A stretch of DNA of 64,000 bases from Marinoscillum sp. MHG1-6 (GTDB taxonomy: Bacteria > Bacteroidota > Bacteroidia > Cytophagales > Cyclobacteriaceae). Within the stretch, counting starts at the first letter, position 1, and each line of letters starts with the position of its first letter. Positions 26,421-38,400 of this stretch are shown in pieces. A program made the position numbers and the translations under genes. The notes beneath the pieces were generated by a model. The model ran no database searches and was not told the DNA's origin. It worked only from the letters and a program-made list of their open reading frames with translations. Location of the stretch: assembly GCF_024714475.1 (NCBI RefSeq), contig NZ_JAMZMI010000009.1:119888-183887 (forward strand), given 5' to 3'.

Positions 26421-29400
26421 TTATTGATGGATAATCATTAATCTTTTCGGTTCCCAAAGGATGTCTTTGTTATATAACCTTAACATATACAAACCACTTG
26501 GAACTTCGCTGCTGCCTACCGTTATGGTCTCCTGTCCTTTTCTAATCAACCCTTGTTTCACTTCTCTTCCAGACTGATCATATAGGGTCCAATCCATATC
26601 ATCGGCAACAAAACCATTTATCCTGATCATAAACTCATCATCCGATGGGTTAGGGAAAACACTGAATTCATTGCCTTTTTCAGGGGCAGTAGCTGTGATC
26701 TGGTTCGAAGCAGGTTCAATTTTTCCTGCAGGGACCGCAATCTTTTTAGACTGTAGAATAATCCCTTTGCCCAACCCAGCTTCTGAATCAACCTCCGTAT
26801 CCAACTGAACAAATACGATCACCGCTAGATTGCTTGCATCATATACGTCATTAATGGTCCATCGAAGCGTTGATAAATCAAGACCAAAGTCGGTCTGTCC
26901 TTGCGTAACCTCACCAACATAAGTCATTCCACTGGCGCTTGGCAGCATCACTCTTAGCGCGTTATTGATCAACGGGGTACTGTAAGTTGTATTGATATCC
27001 TGGCCAGCAATTGAATCTTCTACAATTGCAAACCTGAATGAAACCTCTGTTTCAGCAGGTAAATTGACGTTTGACGTAAATGTGGTCGAGATCGTAATCT
27101 GTTGTTCAGAACCCCCAATAACGATATCCCCAATATCAAACCCGGCCTCATCCAAAGCAATTTCATTGAATCGGTTAATGTTCCATCCCATGATATCAGT
27201 CACATTGGTAGCATTCAGGTTTCCTGTCTGAATCTGACCAGCAATAACAGAACGTGGAACCTCTTCAATACCATAGTAGAGAGACCTGGCACTTGTATAA
27301 TTCTTGCTTTTCGCATTCAATGGATCAGGTTGATCTACCAATGAAGTGAAGTAATTGATCACCAGGGCATCACTACCCAGGGTATTGGTGATTCGGTTAT
27401 CAATTTCCTCATCCACAAGCTTGCTCTTGCTATCTGCAAGCGATGTAAACTGCTCGATCACAATGATTTTTTCTCTATCATAAAGTTTAAAATCATCAAA
27501 GGCGAATCCATAATAAGGCGTACCTACATTGTCAGTTTTCTGTCCGGTACTTGCCCCAAGAGCAAACCTGAAACGAATATGATCAAGTCCGACAATAGCA
27601 TCTAGTTTATGGGCCGCTGCCCTCCATTTCACCTCATTTTCATCAGGAAAACCAACTCTACCACCAGCAAAAGACCATCCGTATACTTGAGGGTTAAAAA
27701 CGTTAGTACCAGGCACGAAAATATCATCGGCATTACCCGGGCTGGCATTTATCGCCTGCCTGTTATACCAGTTCTTACCTGACGTACCATTCTCCAGCGT
27801 ATAACTACCCAGCGCATTCCATGTCACGCCATCATCAGTAGAATATTGCAATACCACCCCATCTTTCGGATCCATATAACTGGCATAAGTCACCCCAATG
27901 GTAGGTAACAGTAACGCCGAAAGATCGTAAGTAGGAGAATAAACCCAGGATTGCTCCTCCGCCAAATAACTAGTAGTTGCATTGGTCACCCAACACGTTG
28001 AAGTATTCAAATCACCAAAAGTGGTAGTCGGAGCCAGCTCCCATGACTGATCTGTGGTTATATCAAGCGTATCAAACCCTAATTTACCGGCTGAGTAACT
28101 TATATCATTGATGTACCATCCTCCAGGTCCACCTTCAAATGTTTCAATAAACTCTGCCCCGGTTGCCAATGCAACATGATCATTGATCGTAATGTACCTG
28201 GTTTCAGTAGCATTACATTGAGAAGTGGTGTTGTACTCAAGACTCAACATGTATTCACCTGCCGCGAACGAATACTCCGCAGAAGTCAATACCAAACTGT
28301 CTCGAATGGTGTTTCCAGGTGCTGCATTCACATATGAAGAGTCTCTATAATAATTATATAAGGTATCTGTTGAATTATTTACATTAATTACACTGAACAG
28401 CATGTCATCCAAAGGTTGCTCCGCTCCTATATCATCAGAGAAATAGACAATGGTATTGCTACCTACGGTTGTACTATCCCACCTCATCTTAGGCTGAGGT
28501 GTATTACCCAAAGTATACGCTTCACCAGGTGTAACATTCAATGGAACAACATCTCCATGAGGAGCCGTATAAGAATAATACGCCTCTACAATAAAATCAA
28601 CCGTACCTTCAAGGTTAGGGTAACCCGGAGTATTCAGATTCTCATCAAACGCATTGGTGAACTGAATTTTGCAAGTTGTTCCGGTTTTGTCTACATCAAC
28701 CGTGTAGGTACCATGTTGAACATCTCCCATAACCAACGTATCCAATTCAGCACCTTGTGCTCTTGCATACCAGTTAAAATGGACATTATTAAAGGATACA
28801 CCCAAGTCCGCCAGATTGTCAATTCCTGCTTCCAGAATAACATCCTGAGTTAAACAAATTTGCAAACTCTTAACCTTTCTTGGATTTCCATTTCCATCAA
28901 TGTAATCAGTGAACTCCGGAACTGGCAATACAGTAAGGTTCTTCATGATCGTATTTTCACAATCATTTGGACCAACCGCATTATAGTAAATTTCAAAGCT
29001 TTCTGCAGGACTGTACAAATTAGTCTTCGCGCCTGAGCCATCCGTTCCATTAGGGTCAAACAATGCCTCCCCGGTAGTAGTCACTCCAACACCCTCTCCT
29101 TGTCCGATGGCTATTCCATTACTGGTAAATGTACCAGAGGTCAACCTACCTCCTAATCCAAAATTGGCATCAAAATCCCAACCCTGTAGTAGCACATTTC
29201 CTCCACGAACAGACATATAGTAGTGATCCTCTGGCCTTGTTGGTCCAAGAACAACCGCTCCACCAACCCCAGCTTCACTTATTTGAAGACTAATATCCGG
29301 TTTAGGATAAATGGTGAATGATTGTGAATAGGTTTCAATACATCCTTGTTCGGTGGTAATTTGGAGTGTTAGCTGATGAACATTGGTATTTCCAATAGAA

Positions 29401-32400
29401 TCTTCCCCCACTGCATCTGCTAAATCTGATGGGTCAAAGGTTGCAGTACCGTCGCCATTATCAATATTAACACTAGTCCCTCCCGAGGTTACCGTTATTG
29501 TCGCGGATCCTCCAGAGTAACTGTTTAAATAATCCGTGACACTTCCATAATTGGTTCCCTCTATTCGTGCTGTTGATGAAATATTTACCACATCATCATC
29601 ATAGCAATAAGTAGAAGACAGTCCCACAAATGCCATATTATCAGGTTTTGGCTGAAGTTTTATTGTAACAGTTTCTCTTGGCCCTTCACAACCTGAAGTG
29701 AACCCTAAATCTGATCGAATATTTTGAGTTCGAGAAACGTAAAAGTTGTAGGTACCTTGAGTAGAGTCCGTTACATTGTTGAATACGGAGAATGCCTTTC
29801 CATCTAACGAAATACCATCAAGATCATTAATAAAACTGATACTAGGTCCGGTATTGATCACATTTGAACCTGTTGAGGTCTGATACCAGGTATAAACTTC
29901 ATCTCCTTGTGGATTGAATATATCTACTGTTTGTCCTGTAAAATCATCTCCTTCGCAGAATACGTAAGTATTGGCTTCCACATTGCCAACTGTTGACGGT
30001 TTTGATGGTTCAGGATAAACAATAATATCAACCCTCGACATTGCACTTTCACAACCCGAAAACCCTTCTCCACTTACAATATTTAGCACCTGAGATACAT
30101 AAATGGTAATCAGAGTATCCGTAGGTGATGCAACATAATCCTCAATATTGGAAGGTGTATAGGTCAACTTGGCTGTCGGAGTAGTGGTCGCAATACGATC
30201 CAACTCTGTAGTCATGTCATCAGCATACCAAACAAACTCGGTAGTTCCCTGAATATTCGCGGATCCAGTATAACTAATTACTGTTGATGAAGGTGTTACA
30301 TCAGGTTCACACTGCGGCAATGGATCTGCGACCCCAGGTGCTGCTGGTGTTCCAACAACGGTAATGCTAATAGACAAATAAGGACTTTCACATCCAAGGA
30401 AAGTACCATCTCCTCCCCCTCCGATATCGGATGTCTGACTTACCAAATACTTGTACACTCCAGGAGTATTCACACCAGCATCTAATCCAAGTTCCGCATC
30501 CGTAATGGTCGAATTGGAAGATCCTGAAGTAGTATGGATCGCCCCTCCAGCAGGGAAGCCAGTTCCATCATCAACAAACCAGTTATATTCAGTAGTCGCC
30601 TCACCAGAAACAGTAATGCTGTTTACCACATCATCATCACAATAAAATAATGTCTGGTCAGCAGTTGTTGGAGTTGCCGGTATATCAAACACATTAAAAG
30701 TTAGATATGCCATATTGGCTAATTCAGACTCACAACCTCCAAATGTGGAACCATTAGGAGCAATATTATTGGTCTGTGATACCAAGAAATATACCGTCGA
30801 ATCTTTATTAATGGTGGAAAGCTGCAGGTTAGCTCCACTAGCAGTAGTTTGACCAAAAGCTCCAGGTGACACACTATACAATTGTGTATATATAGCTGAA
30901 CTACTTTCTATCGTCCTTCCTGCATTTGATAAATACCACTTAAAGGTAGACGGAACAACGCCTGTTGCAGTAATAAATGTACTAGCGATTTCATCGGTAC
31001 ATGCACTGATCACAAGATCTTGTGCACCCCCATTGGTGAATAGCACAGGTGATGGATCCGGATAAACTGTAATATCAACCTGAGTAGGGCTACTTTCACA
31101 ACCTAAAAAGTCAGTCGTATTACTAGCTTCACGAGTCTGAGTTACCCAATAAGTATAGGTAGAAGCTAGTGAATCATCAAACCCACCAAACGTCTCCAAT
31201 TCATCAATAGTAATTAATCGTCCATTGAATGCCTCGACTGGGATTGGCACATCTGGACCGCCGTTATCCGTATACCATGTATACACTGAACCAGTAACGC
31301 CTGGAGATTCTAACTGAACAAATTCATTTTCATCGCCACTACACATGTAATACTGGATAACATTACCTGGGAGTGCCTGACGACTTGCAGTATTTTCTCC
31401 ACCCTTGAAATTAGCATTAACAGGAGCATCTGGAATATCAAAAACAGAGATCGTGAACATCCTCAAATCACTTTCACAACCGGAGAAGGCTGCGGTATCA
31501 GGATCAATAGGATAGTTATTATCATAATCCGTTCTTGAGATATAGAAGGTATCCTTTTCTCCTGCCACTAGTGACAATGACAATGGAGCAGATGATGGAT
31601 TGTAGATTAAATCACCATCAAAAGTGCCTCCTGTTAAGTCAGTCACTCCAAAACTATCAACTGGTGAAAACGCACTGTTATAAATCGTGAAATAAGACTC
31701 ACTCGAAACCGTACCATTCAGACCACTATTCACCACAATATCCTCAAGAGTTGCTGCCGCTCCCCCATCTACACAATATTCATAAATGTAGCCTGTCGCA
31801 TCAATCGTATCCACCGATGGAGACACGGTAAAGGTTCCAAGATTCGTCTCGTTAGTAGCAACCGCATCAAGTGCATCATCAATAACTATAGTGTTTGGCG
31901 GAGTATAAACCTGAATAGTAATATGACGTAGATCACTTTCACAGCCGTCATAACCAGATCCATTAATGTTCTTATCTGTTATGACAGAAACCCAAACTTG
32001 TCTGGTTCTATTCTGCGTTGGAATCGATCCCCCAAAGAACTCGTCAAGCACACTAAGGGTTTCTCCCTGAGTCCCGGAGACATTTTCTGGAGCAACCACA
32101 TCAACCCCACCAGCGTCCAGATACCAAAGCACTGTGTCTACACCAGCTGTTAGAATGCTTATATCCAATATATCATCACCTCCACAATATTCAAACAGGT
32201 ACTCGCCACTCGATAAAGTACCAATGCTTGTATAAGCCGTCTCATCAACTTCAGGCTCTACAGGTTTTGTTAATATTTGGAAATCAGCAGTGTCTGCACC
32301 GACGCAACCCCCATTCACTGAAGCATTTGATTGATAAATAATTCTATAATATCCTGTCTGAGGGCCTCCTCCAAATGGATTAGAAGGATCAAATAAAGCG

Positions 32401-35400
32401 GATCCTCCTGAACTCACTGACTGCACAGGTCCTGAGTAAAAGGCATCAGCATGACGCTCTAGTAGATATCCATTTGATATAACTCCGCTTGTGGTTGGTC
32501 CGCCTGTATATGCGACAACAGTAGCGGTTATATCAAACGATCCATCATCCTCACAGTAGTACTCGTTGACATTAGTGATTGTAGTTGTTGGGTCAGGATA
32601 TAAGTAAACAAACTCAGTTCCCAATACTGTAAACAATGAATCAGTATCATCCGAAATAATCGTTGCAAACACCAACGTATCTATTTCCTGACCTGAAAAA
32701 CCACCGATCTCATAGAGCGCTGATGGTCTGAAATCCCATAAATCAGTACTGTGAGGGTTACCGAAATCCGCATTCAAATTACTTACAAGCGCACTGTCAT
32801 AAGTGATAACCAGGTCAGCAATGTTAGCTGTCTGATTACTTAGAACACCCACTTTCGCTCCCGCAATGGTATTATCAACCTTTCCATTTCTGATGTAATA
32901 AACTTCAACAGTATGGAAGTCCGGATCAGACCCATCCCCGTCTGTTAAAACATCAACGCCATCAGGATCAGGGTTAATTGGAAGTGCATCAGCATCATCT
33001 ACCTTACAGTAGCTCGCAGGACCAGCAACCACAAATACAGAAGAAACTGCATTCACAGTAAAGTTCAATTCACCTGGAAGGAAAGTGGCTGAAACATTGG
33101 AAATTAAATTGAACCAACGAACAGAAATTTGATTTAACCCGGTGCTAGCATCTGCAGGTATAAAATCAACATATGAGGTATCCCCGGCTACATAACTATA
33201 GTCATAGCCTGAAAGACCTGCTCCACTAAAAGTGACTTCCTGATCTGCTGATGGGTGGTTTCCAACGCCTAATGTAGTACCTACCTGATCATCATTTGTA
33301 TAAACTGTTACTCCTCTAGAGTTTCCAATATTATCTAATAGCGCAATTGAATATTTTTTTGCCGCACTTTGGCTAGGTGAGTTACCAGTATTGGTTTGAG
33401 TAATGTAGAAAGTATAAATACCATTATCATCCTCAAGATCACTGAAAGCCAACCCAATAGCAGCACTATCAGCAAAGAAATCAGCCACTTGAGGAGCTTC
33501 CCCCGCTAGGCTGGCAGATCCAATACTAAATATTGCAGAATCCAGATCCGAGTTACCGTAAATGGTAATGGTATTACCATCAAATGTCGGGAATATATTA
33601 ACAGGGGTATTACCGGACGGATTCAGGTTTCTAAAAGTACGATACATTGCAACACTTGGACTGGTATCTCCGGAAAGCCCGGTTGGATTTTCAGTCAAGG
33701 TTGGCGCTGATGGGATTGTTCTCACATCTATAATAGAGTCTACCGCTGATTCATTGCCAACAGGATCTACGGCTACAATATATAAGTCATATGCTGTGGT
33801 GGCATTAAGCCCGGTAATGGTAAAATCAAAGATGGTACCTGTAGAGGTTACTCCATCAGCAATATGTCCCGTAACCGCAACTCTATCAACCACATCAGAA
33901 GTATCAGGAACGGTCCCAACACCTCTTTCCTTGAGCATATAATAAACAGTTCCCAACTGATCCAACTCAAGATCAAAATTGATCCCTGTAGTCGACACCG
34001 CATTAGCTGTCTTGGAATTAAAAGCTGGAGGAACATCATCAAAGCTTACATTCAATGTATTCGAAACCGTATTGGCCAGACCAACACTGTCCGTTACCGT
34101 TCCGGCTCGTACTTTCAATGTGACTGAAGACGTGATATTATCATCCGGGTTAACGTAAATATTGTAAACATTAGGACTCACTAGAACAATACTATCAATA
34201 GTACAGTTAGTGGAGTCAAGATCAGACTGTGTAAATCCGATAATACCTTCACTGAACGTTGCAACCGCAACGAATGGATCAGCATTTGTAGTGGCTGGTT
34301 CCGAAGTCGATAATGTTACAGACGGCACTGTCCTATCCATGAACATATCTGAACCATCAGTCGTTGAAGCATGCACCGTTTGGTTCCCGGCAGAATCCAC
34401 GAAGGTTACCGAGAAAGTAACTTCACCCTGAACATCTGATGGGCTTACAGTATAATCAGCTGTAAATGTGCTGTCATTAACAGGTGTAATGGAAACAGCA
34501 TTCACTACGGCCACTCCCCCACTTTTGAAAACTAAAGAAGGATTTGCACCAACAGGCTCGTCAAACCTTAAATACAATGAGATGTCATCACTTGTTGTTG
34601 CCAGACTATCAGTTAACGCATTATTAGAGGATATCGCAATAGAATCTGCCGCAGGTGCAACACGGTCAATTTTGAAACTAGCAGAAGTTACCGCAGACGA
34701 CATTGGATTGCCCGCCAAATCGGTAATTGCTGGTCCAACTTCTATGCTCAAATACCCATCTGCCGCATTATCAATCTGCGCTATGGTCACCGTAAAGTTT
34801 TTCTTGTCACCAGTAGCAATAATCGTCGGCCCACTACTATATGTCAAGCCAACAGGATTCACCATTATATCTGCGGCGGTAAAAGAAGCCGTATTGATCT
34901 GCTCATTAAACTTAAGGGCGAAAGTTACAGAATCCTCCCTGGTAGCATCCGGTGTCCCAGTCGCAGGCGTATTTCTTGTGATAGTAAGTATTGGCGCTAA
35001 ATTATCAACAGTTGTCGTGCTGAAGTACCATTCCGTTGCGGAAGAAATTCCGGCAAACAAGTTAGTAGCCAGAATATTGTCAGAAATAATTCCTGAGTCT
35101 GCCAATAAATAATAATCACTATTCCCCACTAATGGATCTGTAGGCACAACATAAAGAGAATCATTGGAAGCAAAGACCTGCGTGGCATCGGTCACATCAA
35201 TTTCAGTGATAGTCGGTGGTACGGCGTCCCTGACCAGATAAATCTTACCTGTTTGAATTTCAATGGTTTCATCAAGTTTGAGTACCAGCGTATCCGTGAG
35301 CTCAATTCCCGTGGCTCCTTCAGCTGGATACACGGCAACCTTGGATGGCCCTATGTTATCAACAACATCAACGGTAACATCCAGATTTGAAAAACCAGAT

Positions 35401-38400
35401 GCAGAGAACCTAAGCACATTTCCTGTTCCAAGTTGATCGATATTGAGATCTGTAAACAGCGCAGTGTCATTAACCATTAGCACACTTGATGTGCCTGTAA
35501 ACGTTCCAGCCACAATAGTCTGATCATTGACGTTTACAGTTGTCGAAAATCCTAAATCAAAATTTCCATTCACATCCGTTCCGACTATCGTCATTGTGTT
35601 TGATGACTGCCTTTGGAACTGAACCGGCTCCTCTTCTAAAGCAACAAGCTCTGTTGCAATAACTTCAATATCAACCGCATCCGAATTAGCAGAATCCGTT
35701 TCCAACAATGTTGTCGCATCGTTGTAAGTCATGTCATTACCTGATAATTCAAACTGTAAAATCTGATCGTCAAGATTGACCGAATCAGTAATGCTAGTAT
35801 TCAGCCAAATGTTAAATTCGTAAGTTTTTACCACCGGGTTTCCGTTTCCTCCGGGCTTATTGATTTTACCAAGAACATCATTACCTGATATCCCTAATCC
35901 GGTAAACTTGATTGAATCACTGTATATGGTTGCAAAACTAACGTCATTACCCGATTTTAAACGTGCCCCGGCAATGACATCGGTCCAATCTGAGACAGTA
36001 TTGGAAGTTCCCTTCTCGAATACCATACCAGTAATAAGCAGGTCACTCGCCAGAATATTAGTAATGTCAAACTCAAAAACAATCGCCCCGGTAGAGGTAT
36101 TTTCTACAGACGAAATGCTATTATGTGTAGCAGATTTTGTAATCCTCGGATCCTTATTAAACAGGTTGATTAAGCCCGTGGAAATCGTATCATAGACAAC
36201 ATTATGATAGGCATCATATACAGAAGCAGTGTTCACACCAATTTCAATCGTCTCATCTCCTGAAGGATCAGTTCCCCCAACTGATAAATTAAATCTCAAT
36301 ACATCTTCTCCGAATATCGATGGTTCAGTCGTACCATCCACCAGGGTTATACTGGTAACACTGGCCGTTGTTCCATCACCATCATCTATAAACGTAAACG
36401 CAAATTCATTTTCTATTGTCCCAGATAGTGATGCAGTATCAGTATTATAAACTTCTTCACTAAATGTTACATCCAAATAATTATTGCTCAAAGGCAGGAA
36501 TGAACCAAGGATCACCGGACTCGCGCTATCGGCAACAATGGTGTGATTATAACTGTCTACGACAATATCATTCAGTGCTAAATCCTCCCAAATGCCCGTT
36601 AATCCGTAAATAAGAATTGAATCAGCAGCCGTATTAGGAACCTTTTGGCCCACAATATTATATATGGTCACTATATCACTCCCAAGTGGATCTGTTACTA
36701 TTGCGGATATAGCCAATGAATCATCCGGCATTTCCAGATTGAAATCAGTTCCTAACACAGGTGTGGAACCGGTTTCCACTACAGGCTCAGAAAAATCAAG
36801 GATTAAACTATCAATGAAGCCATCATTGTCATTATCGAAGATGGTCATCAGTTCAATTGTTGGTGGAGTACCATCAGCTGTCCAATTCAATGACTGAACG
36901 ATGCCAAGATTGTTCGCTGTATCAACAGATGTCACATAAATATAATACTGTGTAGCATCAGTAAATGAGAATTCGATTAACTGCGTTTGTGTTGAACCGA
37001 CGGCAGCAATCGCAAACCCATCATTCAAAACGCTACCCAGTGACGATTTATTTCTTAATTCGAGTGAGTCAGGTGCAGGTATAGCAGGTCCTTCAAAAAT
37101 GGCGAAATAGATGGAGTCAAACTCATTGACCTGATAATTAAGCTCAATTCCAGTATTACTAACAGGCTGCAGTGTCAAGACCGAAATATTTGGAGCGACA
37201 TCATCTGCTGTCCAGCTATATTTCTGCACAGCACTCAGGTTACCGACAGAATCCTCGGAAACTATAGCGATAAAGTATTCTGTGCCATTCGTTAAAAGTC
37301 CCTGTAGGTCAATATTCAATGTTAATGGGGTATTATCTACTGATACTGCCGTATCACCGGATGAAACATTACCGATAGGAGTGAAAACCTCAGTGGAATC
37401 CGGATTAAAATCGGAATCATTTATTGTATAATAAAGTCGCCCTATCTCCCCAAACTCGTAATCCAGACCGATACTATCTGCACGATATATTTCTATCGAA
37501 ACGTTAGAGATCACCGGCGGTGTAAAATCACCTGTTTCAAAATTCCAGTCCCCTGCATTATTAATACCCGCGAATGCATTACCAGATAAATCTGTAATAG
37601 TAGATCCGGGAACAATTATTGAGTAATCCGTCACATCTGAAAGTAATGCATGAGAGATGGTAACACTATCTCCAGAAATGGTTACCGCCGGAGTGTTAAC
37701 ATCAATAGTTTCAATGATAGTCCCGGGAGAAGATGTAAGCACAATGGTTATGTTTCCTGATCCTTTTTGAACCGGCTCGTTGAACTTAATCGAAAGCGTG
37801 GAGTCATTAGTGATTCCAGTGGCTCCATCCATTGGATAAACCGCTTCAACAATTGGGGCGGTAAAATCCCCAATGGTAAAGCTCCAGGTAGCAAGGTCAT
37901 TTACGCCTCCAAAGAAATTGCCCTTGTCATCTGTTATTACCGTATCAGGAATAATGACTGCATAAGTAGAATCATCTAAGAAAAGGCTGTGAGAGAAATA
38001 GATGCTATCTCCGGAAAAGTTAACCGAGGCTATTGGAATAGCTTCAAAATTTGAAGAGTCTCCATAAACCAGATAAATAGAGCCATCATCTGATGGCTGA
38101 ACAACATCATCGAATTTTACCGATAGGGTTGTATCCTTCGTGATATCTACATCACCATTGGCAGGATAAAAGTTAAGAACGCTCGGAACGGTGAAATCAC
38201 CGATTGTAAAACTCCAGGTAGACAGGTCATTGATACCAGCATAGGAGTTATTATTTGCATCTACAAAAGCACCATCAGGAATATAGATTGAATAAGTAGA
38301 GTCCTCCAGGAATACTGCCGCTGAAATAACAACACTATCCGTGTTGATAATTCCAGAAACATCAATGGTTTCGTAAATTGATGAATCTTGCTGCATCACA

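Noticed and set aside
34468..35112. Plus-strand open frame of 214 codons
   Set aside because: It lies entirely opposite the giant surface-protein gene, whose repetitive, Asp/Val/Thr-rich coding strand naturally leaves long antisense frames. No domain is recognisable.
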